A DNA stretch of 64,000 nt, from assembly GCA_030427245.1 (NCBI GenBank), contig JAUHXA010000002.1, forward strand, positions 184,328-248,327. The letters run 5' to 3'. The notes beneath the pieces were generated by a model that was given only the letters and a program-made list of their open reading frames with translations, was not told where the DNA came from and searched no databases. Made by a program: the position numbers and the translations under genes. The DNA comes from Bacteroidia bacterium (GTDB lineage: Bacteria; Bacteroidota; Bacteroidia; Chitinophagales; UBA2359). Positions 45,213-52,966 of this stretch are shown here, one piece after another (position 1 is the stretch's first letter; the number at the start of each line of letters is the position of its first letter).

Positions 45213-46493
45213 TTAGTGCTTAAATTTATGGTGCCTATGATATTCTACAAAAGGTATCAAAGGAAGTCTATTGTCTTTTCGATTTTTAATCGTTCTATTT
45301 TCGCTCGCCAAAATCACTTTTTTGAGGTGTTGTAGAACAACATTCTGTTTAAATTCTTCTGCTACAATAATTTTATGATTGTTCGTCAAACTAAAATACC
45401 CTTTATCAAAAGCTACATGGCAATGCCGACACAAACACAATCCATTCAATATATGTGCTCGATGTGGTATTTCCCCTTCCTTTATTTTATCGGGTTTGAT
45501 GTGAGCCGCTTCGATAAAAATCTTTCCTTCTACATCACATTTAGGAACAGCGCATTTATAGGCGTATTGCTTTTTGATTCTAAGGCTCCAAGTTGCATTT
45601 CTAACTCTTCTTTTGGTTTGCACAAATTTTGTTCCTGTACTCAAAACATCCATTTCAGGAATCAAGTTTTCTTCTTCTGCTGCAATTGTTGTAATAATCG
45701 GTTCTACCAAATACTCCTCCAATAAATCACCAACTTCATCTTTTTGTTCTGAAATATCAAGAAATGCTTCTTTCATCAACTCTTGAAAAGGAGCATTTGA
45801 CAAAAGGGGATTTTCTCTAATGTCCTTCCAATCTGCATCACTTAAATTCGGATTAGGCTGAAAATTTTTGATGGCTTCAAACAAAGCTAAATAACGACGA
45901 TTGTAAAACAAATGTGTTTTTTGATAGCTGTTAAACAGACCTGTATTGATAAGGTCTGTTGCCCAATAAGAGAAGTTTCTTGCACTTCCAGTTTTCTTTC
46001 CATCCACCATTTTTTTGAAAGCAGTCAATGAAATAGTATTGTTCTTATCCAATACATTGAAGAGCGTTTTCAAGGGCAGTTCTCCTGTTGTTGGATTACA
46101 GCTATACTGAGGATTCGTTTTTCTGAAAGTATAAATTGCCAATGAATGGAGCAATACCAATTGGTATATTTGTTTCGCAGCAGATTCATTACCAACACTA
46201 TACAACTCATTCCATAAATCTCCCATTGTAGTCCAGTGCAGTGGACATGCTGTTCCATCTTTGAGAAATCCGTAGCGAATCATTGCACGAATCTTTGTTT
46301 GCATTTGAGAAGGAGTAATATCAGCACTATTCGCAAATTCATACATTTTGGAATTATTCTCTCTACCACCAGACCATCTAAAACCAATGTATTTTGATTT
46401 TCTACTCTCTAAAACCAATTTTCTAACAGTAATCAGTTCACTCAAATGTGAACTTACTCTTGAATGGAACCAGTCTCCATTTACAGATGCCAT
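45213..46493 (-). CDS. HNH-family restriction endonuclease
   Basis: A 426-residue protein leading the operon. The C-terminal third holds an HNH nuclease: YKCAVPKCDVEGKIFIEAAHIKP, then RAHILNGLCLCRHCHVAFDKGYFSL (about residues 313-375), giving a zinc knuckle (C...C, C..C) and an HNH core with the AAHI histidine. The N-terminal 200 residues, with YIGFRWSGGRENNSKMYEFANSADITPSQMQTKIRAMIRYGFL, look like a winged-helix recognition part. With two methyltransferases directly downstream this is best read as the cognate type II restriction enzyme. The recognition sequence cannot be read from the protein. A palindrome in the short promoter region upstream may serve as operator. Confidence 0.88.
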   Translation of the reverse strand: MASVNGDWFHSRVSSHLSELITVRKLVLESRKSKYIGFRWSGGRENNSKMYEFANSADITPSQMQTKIRAMIRYGFLKDGTACPLHWTTMGDLWNELYSVGNESAAKQIYQLVLLHSLAIYTFRKTNPQYSCNPTTGELPLKTLFNVLDKNNTISLTAFKKMVDGKKTGSARNFSYWATDLINTGLFNSYQKTHLFYNRRYLALFEAIKNFQPNPNLSDADWKDIRENPLLSNAPFQELMKEAFLDISEQKDEVGDLLEEYLVEPIITTIAAEEENLIPEMDVLSTGTKFVQTKRRVRNATWSLRIKKQYAYKCAVPKCDVEGKIFIEAAHIKPDKIKEGEIPHRAHILNGLCLCRHCHVAFDKGYFSLTNNHKIIVAEEFKQNVVLQHLKKVILASENRTIKNRKDNRLPLIPFVEYHRHHKFKH

Positions 46494-46513
46494 TTCTTCA
46501 CCTTTTAGTTAAC

Positions 46514-46521
46514 CAAAAATA
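46514..46521 (-). promoter_or_regulatory. Putative -7 box of the R-M operon
   Basis: TATTTTTG on the minus strand matches TAnnTTTG and ends 20 bases before the nuclease ATG. No TTTG is found at the expected -33 position. Confidence 0.4.
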
Positions 46522-46536
46522 CAAGAATTTTCTTGT
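46521..46536. promoter_or_regulatory. Palindrome overlapping the R-M promoter (possible operator)
   Basis: ACAAGAA-TT-TTCTTGT is a perfect inverted repeat with 7-base arms directly upstream of the -7 box, in the 108-base gap before the nuclease gene. A repressor or one of the methyltransferases could bind here, but no controller gene is present. Confidence 0.4.
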
Positions 46537-46601
46537 AAAAGATACTTTTATTAGCAAAATCAACTAATATCATGAATAAAGATGTTTTTTTTAGTAAAAA
46601 A

Positions 46602-47957
46602 CTATCCCTTCAACTTCCCAAACTCCCGCCAAATCATCCACCCAACCACAACTACCACAACTGCATTGACAGGAATCCCTGCATAATATACCCCATTTAC
46701 TCCAAACCACAAAGGCAGCAACAGAGTAGCGGGAATATACAACAATACTTCTCTTGCTATCAATACAAAACCTGCATCTCTCGCATTGCCGATGGACTGA
46801 AAAAAGGTAGTAGCTATTAGGAATATTGGAATGGTAGGAATCGGAAGCAGCATCAATCGAAAATTCAACAAGTCGTTGGCGGTCAACGTTGCATCGGGCA
46901 ACATCCACCCCAATATCGTTGTAGGGAAAATCATGGTCAGTAGCCAGATAAAGAGCATAAACACCGTTCCGCTTGAAGCAAAAATGGTGAAAGTTCTTTT
47001 CACTCGGTCATAGTCTTTAGCACCATAGTTGATACCTACAATCGGCTGCATGGCCTGTGCAAAACCCATCGTAGGGAGTATAACCAGTAAAAATACCCGA
47101 TAACAACTGCCCATAAATGCCAAATCCCAATCTGTTCCATAATGGGCTAAGGTTTTGAAGACTACCGTTTGTTGTACAAAAAACATGATTTGTAGCATCA
47201 TTGCAGAGACTCCAATGCTTAAAATGGGTCGTAATAATTTGGATTCCAAGCTAAAAGTGGTCAAAGCTACAGGATAAGAGGCGTGTCCTCTTGCAAAATA
47301 CCAAACGCCTAAAATTGTGAAAACCCCCATTGCAGCAACTGTTGCCCAAGCTGCACCTGCGACTCCCCAACCAAATACGATGATGAACAGGGGATTCAAA
47401 ACCAAATTCAACAAAGTACTCAATATACTCAAGCCCATCGCCTCCTTGATTTTGCCTTCTGCCCGAATCACCATATTGATAGCCACCGCATACACTCTGA
47501 AAAATGCGCCTATCATCGTAATTCGGTAATAGAGCGTTCCCATTTCCAGAATTTCGCCTTTACCACCCAAAAAACCTATCAAATCTCTTGCAAAATAGAT
47601 TCCCAACAAGGTCAGTACTGCTGATACGATGGTGGATAAGGCCGTCAGAGTTCCAAAAATCTTTTTTTGTGCATCCGTATCGTTTGAGCCAATTGCCATG
47701 CTCAAGACGGAGGAAGCTCCTACACCTATCATTGCCGAAAAACCGTTGGTGATCATCGTCAAAGGAAAGGCAAGCGAGATGGCTGCAACAGCGTTTTGTC
47801 CCACAAATTGCCCCACAAAAAGCGCATCTACAAAGGCATTGATGCCATTGATAGACATTCCTACAATGGCAGGTGCGGACAACCGAAACATTAATTTCCA
47901 GATGTTTTGACTCAGAATCTCTTGGGTAAGATTGTTTTGGGTAGCGATTACTGCCAT
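46602..47957 (-). CDS. MATE-family multidrug efflux transporter
   Basis: A 451-residue inner-membrane protein with twelve hydrophobic helices. The N-terminal half begins IWKLMFRLSAPAIVGMSINGINAFVDALFVGQFVGQNAVAAISLAFPL, the MatE signature; GVGASSVLSMAIG and NMVIRAEGKIKEAMGLSILSTLLNLVLNPLFI are further family blocks. The second half repeats the pattern (MGFAQAMQPIVGINYGAKDY). It expels cationic drugs or dyes in exchange for Na+ or H+. It ends 108 bases before the R-M operon on the same strand but is probably a separate unit. The next gene upstream, SCP2-like, is divergent. Confidence 0.95.
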   Translation of the reverse strand: MAVIATQNNLTQEILSQNIWKLMFRLSAPAIVGMSINGINAFVDALFVGQFVGQNAVAAISLAFPLTMITNGFSAMIGVGASSVLSMAIGSNDTDAQKKIFGTLTALSTIVSAVLTLLGIYFARDLIGFLGGKGEILEMGTLYYRITMIGAFFRVYAVAINMVIRAEGKIKEAMGLSILSTLLNLVLNPLFIIVFGWGVAGAAWATVAAMGVFTILGVWYFARGHASYPVALTTFSLESKLLRPILSIGVSAMMLQIMFFVQQTVVFKTLAHYGTDWDLAFMGSCYRVFLLVILPTMGFAQAMQPIVGINYGAKDYDRVKRTFTIFASSGTVFMLFIWLLTMIFPTTILGWMLPDATLTANDLLNFRLMLLPIPTIPIFLIATTFFQSIGNARDAGFVLIAREVLLYIPATLLLPLWFGVNGVYYAGIPVNAVVVVVVGWMIWREFGKLKG

Positions 47958-48047
47958 ATATTGTATTTTGCTGCAAAAGTCTGCAAATAATCGGAACTAT
48001 TCTAACCTCATTTGGAAGGATTGAAGGTTGTATTGAAGTAATAACTG

Positions 48048-48055
48048 TATCTTTG
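48048..48055 (+). promoter_or_regulatory. -7 box of the SCP2-like gene
   Basis: TATCTTTG fits TAnnTTTG; a GTTG at 48027-48030 lies 17 bases upstream as a weak -33. The resulting leader to the ATG at 48135 is about 75 bases. Confidence 0.45.
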
Positions 48056-48134
48056 CGGCCATTTTATTGAGTTCTGACATTGAAGAACAAACCCTGTTGG
48101 AGCTATTTACTTTATTTAATAAACTTTTATAATA

Positions 48135-48428
48135 ATGAGCTTAGAAGCTATCACAAGTGAATTTCAGAAACGAGCAGCAAGTACTGCTCCTTTAGGTGCA
48201 AGTCTGAAGATGATTTTGGACGATAATATTGTTTTTATTGACGGAAAAGGGGATGTAAATGTGGTTTCTAATCAAGATTTAGAAGCGGATTGTACTATTA
48301 CCACAAGTTTGGCTACGTTTATGGCCTTGCAGAGTGGTGACTTGAACCCCATGGCGGCTGTTATGAATGGCGATGTGACCATTGAGGGCGATATGATGGT
48401 GGCTATGCAATTGCAGAATCTGATTTAG
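48135..48428 (+). CDS. SCP2 sterol-binding-domain protein
   Basis: A 97-residue single-domain protein. The fold runs from LGASLKMILDDNIVFIDGKGDVNVVSNQD through CTITTSLATFMALQSGDLNPMAAVMNGDVTIEGDMMVAMQLQNLI; the last part is the SCP2 signature (G.L....A...G...I.GD......L). Such small soluble proteins bind hydrophobic ligands (lipids, acyl-CoA). The ligand in bacteria is usually unknown. It stands alone, divergent from the MATE gene with a plausible promoter at 48048. Confidence 0.9.
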   Translation: MSLEAITSEFQKRAASTAPLGASLKMILDDNIVFIDGKGDVNVVSNQDLEADCTITTSLATFMALQSGDLNPMAAVMNGDVTIEGDMMVAMQLQNLI

Positions 48429-48511
48429 ATATTGGATGTGAGAAGAGGGATGCGAGAAGTGGAATATTATTGTTAAAGAACCTTTCTCTCCTCCCTCTTC
48501 TCCCAAATCTC

Positions 48512-49702
48512 CTATTTCAATCGTCTCCTCCTATCTAACTCTTCTACTATCAAGCTTAATTCTCTCCCCATCTGTCCCGAAACAGCCGTATTTTCGTCTG
48601 CTCGGCGAATCAAATAAGGAATCACCTCTTTGACAGGGCCATAAGGCAAATACTTGAAGATATTGTAGTCCCTATTTGCCAAATTGAATGAAATATTGTC
48701 GCTCATTCCATACAGTTGTGAAAAGTAAATGTTGGGGTGATTGTGTGCCAATCCTTTTTCTTCAATCAATTGACACAAATAAGCATTGCTTTTCTCATTG
48801 TGAGAAGCACAGCAGAAGGTAATGCTGTCCAAATTTTCGATACAATACGCCAATGCCAAATTGTAATCTCGGTCGGTAGCTTCCTTATCTGGTTGAATAG
48901 GTGAAACATAATCCAGTTTTTTAGCTCGTTCACGTTCCTTTTCCATATACGCACCTCGTACCAATTTTGCAGCCAATCTATACCCTTTTTCTTTTGCAGT
49001 AGCGTGATTGGATTTTAAAAACTCTAAACGGTCGTGCCGATAAAGTTGGTAAGTATTGAAAATAATGGACTGATTCACATTGTATTCTTCCATCAGCTCT
49101 AAAACAAAAGCATCAATGGCAGATTGAATCCACGATTCTTCTGCATCAAAGTAAATCGCTACTTGATATTTGTTCGCAGCTCGACATATTTTCTTCAACC
49201 TCTTTTTGACCAATTCCAATTCATCCAACTCTTTTTTCTTCAATGGTCTCCCTGAACTCAATTTTTCCAGCAGTCCAAAACGTGCCAAACCCGAAATCTT
49301 GCTGCTGACTGCATGAACTTGGTCGTCTTCTCGAGCATGTTTGATGGCTTTGGCGATTTGTCGAGCGGCCTCATCAAAATCATAATCCGTTTCTTTGGCT
49401 TCCACACCATAGTCCAACAATACTTTCAATCCATATTTACCCAAAGTATCAATCACTTTTTGGGTTTCCTCTAGGGATTCCCCACCACAAAACTGTTCGT
49501 AAATCGTTGATTTAAAAATATTTTTTACGATGGGAAAGCGATATCGAAGCGCCATCTCTACAAATCTCGTTCCCCAATCCACCAATTTTTCGTGATTGAT
49601 AGTTTTAAACAGAAATCTTGCTTTTCGTAGTTGATTCGTTGATTTATACGCAAAAGCTACTTCTGTATTGCCAAAGAGAATAGAGGGGTGTGGTTCGGTC
49701 AT
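48512..49702 (-). CDS. Proline dehydrogenase
   Basis: A 396-residue FAD-dependent enzyme oxidising L-proline to pyrroline-5-carboxylate. The (beta-alpha)8 barrel is marked by QSIIFNTYQLYRHDRLEFL, LAAKLVRGAYMEKERERA, the FAD-binding CCASHNEKSNAYL, and FSQLYGMSDNISF. The family C-terminus GPVKEVIPYLIRRADENTAVSGQ binds proline. It is monofunctional, with no P5C dehydrogenase domain, as is common in Bacteroidota. rmuC lies 30 bases upstream on the same strand and the two may be co-transcribed without an obvious functional link. Confidence 0.94.
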   Translation of the reverse strand: MTEPHPSILFGNTEVAFAYKSTNQLRKARFLFKTINHEKLVDWGTRFVEMALRYRFPIVKNIFKSTIYEQFCGGESLEETQKVIDTLGKYGLKVLLDYGVEAKETDYDFDEAARQIAKAIKHAREDDQVHAVSSKISGLARFGLLEKLSSGRPLKKKELDELELVKKRLKKICRAANKYQVAIYFDAEESWIQSAIDAFVLELMEEYNVNQSIIFNTYQLYRHDRLEFLKSNHATAKEKGYRLAAKLVRGAYMEKERERAKKLDYVSPIQPDKEATDRDYNLALAYCIENLDSITFCCASHNEKSNAYLCQLIEEKGLAHNHPNIYFSQLYGMSDNISFNLANRDYNIFKYLPYGPVKEVIPYLIRRADENTAVSGQMGRELSLIVEELDRRRRLK

Positions 49703-49732
49703 ATTATTTTTTTTAAAAGGATTAAAATCGTA

Positions 49733-50815
49733 TTATTTTGGTCTATCAAACAAAGTCGGCTGATAACTTCCGCCTTCTTCTTGTTCAGTAATTTGGTAAA
49801 TGTTTTTATCTATTTTCTGAAATTCGGCAGCAGCTTGATTATACATATTCACAGCTGTTCCTAAGTGTTTGCCGACTTTTTCTAAATAACTTTCATAGCT
49901 CGAAAGATGTTTACCCAATTCGCTCACTTTTTTGATGACCTCCTTCACTGAATCTTCAATCTCCAAGCCCTTCAATCCCAACAAAATGGTTTCGAGATAG
50001 GCATAAAACGAAGTAGGTGAAACGATTACTACTCGCTTTCTGAATGCATATTCGACCATATCTCGACTGTCAGCCGCATTGTAGGACAGCAAATATTGAT
50101 AAACTCCTTCTGCTGGAATAAACATAAAGGCAAAAGCTGTTGTATCCTCTCCTACCCTGACATATTTTGAGGTTTCGTCAATTCGTTGTTTCACATCGTT
50201 TCGAAAAAGCCGTTCCAATTTGGCTTTTTGTGCCTTGTCGTCTGTTTGTATCATACGATTGTAGCGAGCCAACGAAAACTTAGCATCAATTGGAATAATG
50301 GTATCTCGAAAAAAAATAGCTGCATCTACAATTTCACCATTGTTGAAGCGGTATTGAATTTTGTATTGTTGAGGTGAAAGCGTATTTGCCAAAAGGGTTT
50401 CTAAAAAATATTCTCCCAAAATCCCTCTTTGTTTTGGGTGTTGCAAGATGCGTTCCAAGCTCTTGATTTGCTCTGCAAAATTCAACACTTGCTTATTGGT
50501 TCCTTCCAATTCTGCAATTTTGCCTGTAATGTCTTGTATGAGTTTTGCAGAAGTAGAATGTTGTCTTTGAAGGTGTTGGGTATTGCTTTGTTGGTGATTG
50601 CTAATTTGCTGAATCATTTTATCCAGCCTTCCTTGCATTTCTTGTCGACCTTGTATCCCCGTTTCATTCATTTCTTTTTTGAGGTCTTGTAGTAGGCTCA
50701 ACATCAACTGCATAGAAGCACTGTCACGGGGCTGCCGATTGGTGATTTGAAAATAAATCAACCATATCAAAGCGACCAATATAAGTGTTCCAAAAATTGC
50801 AATGTATTGTTCCAT
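49733..50815 (-). CDS. rmuC: DNA recombination protein RmuC
   Basis: A 360-residue protein with an N-terminal membrane anchor (residues 4-24, YIAIFGTLILVALIWLIYFQI), a coiled coil (about 40-120) and the RmuC nuclease-like domain (LEEILQHPKQRGILGEYFLETLL-type start near 128; VDAAIFFRDTIIPIDAKFSLARYNRM; RVGEDTTAFAFMFIPAEGVYQYLL; VVIVSPTSFYAYLETILLGLKG). RmuC limits inversions at short inverted repeats and its fold resembles restriction-type nucleases. It is shorter than the E. coli protein at the N-terminus but the conserved domain is complete. Confidence 0.95.
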   Translation of the reverse strand: MEQYIAIFGTLILVALIWLIYFQITNRQPRDSASMQLMLSLLQDLKKEMNETGIQGRQEMQGRLDKMIQQISNHQQSNTQHLQRQHSTSAKLIQDITGKIAELEGTNKQVLNFAEQIKSLERILQHPKQRGILGEYFLETLLANTLSPQQYKIQYRFNNGEIVDAAIFFRDTIIPIDAKFSLARYNRMIQTDDKAQKAKLERLFRNDVKQRIDETSKYVRVGEDTTAFAFMFIPAEGVYQYLLSYNAADSRDMVEYAFRKRVVIVSPTSFYAYLETILLGLKGLEIEDSVKEVIKKVSELGKHLSSYESYLEKVGKHLGTAVNMYNQAAAEFQKIDKNIYQITEQEEGGSYQPTLFDRPK

Positions 50816-50884
50816 GTGTTATTTCTTTGGAAGCAGAAGGAAGGAAGAATTTGATATTCATTCTTGCTTCCCGCATCTTTCTTT

Positions 50885-52306
50885 CTACTTCAATTCTTCT
50901 ATTTTCTCCAAAAGCCATTCTCGATTGGTAATATACTGCAACTCTTCGAGTTCCTTCTGTATGTCTTGCACGTTTGCATCGGGGTCAAAACGGGCTTTTG
51001 CGAGCTTGTTCAAAATGCGAATAAAGTTGTGAAAAGTCTTTTGAAAATGCTCTGCAATGTTGGTATCTCGATGCAAGTAAATACGAAAAGCATGAGTCAA
51101 TGCAAACAAAGGTTCGTCCTCCTCCAACTCATAATAGGTCTTGGCAAGCAAGGTTTTATGTTCTGCATAATTGTAGGCATCTTCAAACTCAAAACTAAGT
51201 AGGTAACTGAGCGTATCTTTGTAATTTTTTTTGTGAAAATTCAATTCCGCTAGACTGTAATTAATCCAATTCTCCCGATTTAGAGGAATCAACAACGGAC
51301 TGTATTTCTTAATAAACATTTCAGCCCATTCCAACTCACCCAGTCGAAGCCCTGCAATCAAGGCATTTCTAAAGTTAATGTGATTATTGATAAACCCATT
51401 GTCAATCAATATATTTCGTTCAAACATCAATTTATACAACTCATAAATATCCTTTAGATACTTACTCTGGCCGCTTTTGAGTTTTTTGTTGAGGTAATTA
51501 AATACAGCAATATATATCTGCCTAATTTCCATTGAAGGTAGTGCTTCTCTGTGTTTCCCTAACAATTCCTTTAGTTCTTCATAGTATTGATCTTCTTCTT
51601 CTTTCAGGAGCAACAAAAGGCGATAATAAAGGTGGATGGTAGGAATCTCTTCAAATGAATTGATAGACAAATAATCCAATATTTGATCAAACATCCGCAT
51701 ATTGTGCTCTCCTGTAATAACACTTTGACTGTTGAGCATCGCACAACAATATCGCAACTTTAGGGCTAAGTAAAAATAGTCTAAATTATTGACGGCATCC
51801 TCCATATTGGTCTCCACCAATCTGTTATTTCGTCTGATGCTGTGGTCAAAGGCTACATCTTCAATACGATGGATATTGTAATAATAACTTGCTGCTTTCT
51901 CCTTGGTTTTTATTTCTTGCTTTTTTAACTCTTGGTATTTCTGAGCAAAATACTTATCAATATACCGTCTATCAAATGCAACCAATAACAACTCATCATA
52001 ATTAATATCAGATGTTTCTCTGTCAATTTGAACCAAATAAGACTCCAAAAGTTTCGCCAATTGCGACATAAGGTTTCGCAATTTTTGAACACTGTATTTT
52101 TGTTTACTGCCAAAGACGGCTTTGTAGGCATTTTCTTTGGTAAAGCGATTGTTTTCAAAATCAGGATAATATTTTCGTACAAATTTCAACAGGGCAATCA
52201 CCTTATCATTCTTATTGAAGAAAGGAGAATTCACATAATCGTCAAAGCGTTTCACTTCTTTGTCGTCCAAAGCCTGAATGATTTCTACGAGTTTTGTTTT
52301 CTGCAT
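50885..52306 (-). CDS. Bacteroidota hypothetical, all-helical (TPR-like) cytoplasmic protein
   Basis: A 473-residue protein without signal peptide or membrane segments. It opens with a conserved-looking block (KLVEIIQALDDKEVKRFDDYVNSPFFNKNDKVIALLKFVRKYYPDF) and continues as repeated amphipathic helices; the C-terminal half has a TPR-like rhythm (LAELNFHKKNYKDTLSYLLSFEFEDAYNYAEHKTLLAKTYYELEED). I recognise the overall type as a Bacteroidota-restricted hypothetical but can give no function. A scaffold or interaction role is a guess from the solenoid look. It precedes rmuC by 69 bases on the same strand. Confidence 0.7.
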   Translation of the reverse strand: MQKTKLVEIIQALDDKEVKRFDDYVNSPFFNKNDKVIALLKFVRKYYPDFENNRFTKENAYKAVFGSKQKYSVQKLRNLMSQLAKLLESYLVQIDRETSDINYDELLLVAFDRRYIDKYFAQKYQELKKQEIKTKEKAASYYYNIHRIEDVAFDHSIRRNNRLVETNMEDAVNNLDYFYLALKLRYCCAMLNSQSVITGEHNMRMFDQILDYLSINSFEEIPTIHLYYRLLLLLKEEEDQYYEELKELLGKHREALPSMEIRQIYIAVFNYLNKKLKSGQSKYLKDIYELYKLMFERNILIDNGFINNHINFRNALIAGLRLGELEWAEMFIKKYSPLLIPLNRENWINYSLAELNFHKKNYKDTLSYLLSFEFEDAYNYAEHKTLLAKTYYELEEDEPLFALTHAFRIYLHRDTNIAEHFQKTFHNFIRILNKLAKARFDPDANVQDIQKELEELQYITNREWLLEKIEELK

Positions 52307-52966
52307 ATAAAGTAGGATGAATGATAAAATATGCCAATTAGTATAAATGAATTAAAGCAACAAAAGGTTGCCATTTTTAGAAATTTACGCAAAGCTATGC
52401 TTTTTCAATCTTTTTTCAGCTTATTTTTTTGGTATAAAAACTGTATGTTTTCGGTATCAACAACCACACCCTAATCAATTATCTATCAGATATTTATCCT
52501 CTACAAAGCTTCAGTTTTCTTCTGTTTTTTTACCCAAAAAATCATTACGTTTGCCGTTTCTTGTACTTTCAAGACCTATCATCTCGATGTATATTTGTGT
52601 TGTAATTAAACGGAAAGTAATTGTAGCAATATTGCAAAAACAAAATAGGTGTCTATGTAAAAAAATCCTTGTAAAATTGTAGAAAACCATTCGAGGGAGC
52701 AAAAAGGTGAAAAAAGTAATAGATGTGGAGTCAAATAACTTAATAAATTAACCTTTCTGCTCCCTTTATTTTTACATAATTTGAAGTTGATTTTACTAAA
52801 TTGTCCGATTGTCGAAAGATGGCGGATTTTTTGCATTACTTCAAATACATTTTAATTTTAGCCCCAAAAAATATAAGAATGTAACCAAAACTTATTAACT
52901 TTATCTCCCGAATACAAAGTATAAGGGTTAGTTTATTCACCCTAAATGCCGTAAAAAAACATCATT
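52307..52966. other. Gene-free AT-rich region before the C25 protease
   Basis: 660 bases between divergent genes. Short frames exist but lack ribosome sites, family motifs or signal peptides. The one notable structure is the inverted repeat at 52694-52765. No tRNA and no exact TTTG/TAnnTTTG promoter was found. Confidence 0.6.
52694..52765. repeat. Long-range inverted repeat, 15-base arms
   Basis: AGGGAGCAAAAAGGT at 52694-52708 is inversely repeated with one mismatch as ACCTTTCTGCTCCCT at 52751-52765, enclosing 42 AT-rich bases. It could be a structured RNA, a terminator or the end of an old mobile element; nothing in the loop is recognisable. Confidence 0.55.

Noticed and set aside
52368..52682. 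Plus-strand 104-codon frame in the gene-free region
   Set aside because: AT-rich random frame, Phe/Lys-rich without a plausible signal or family.
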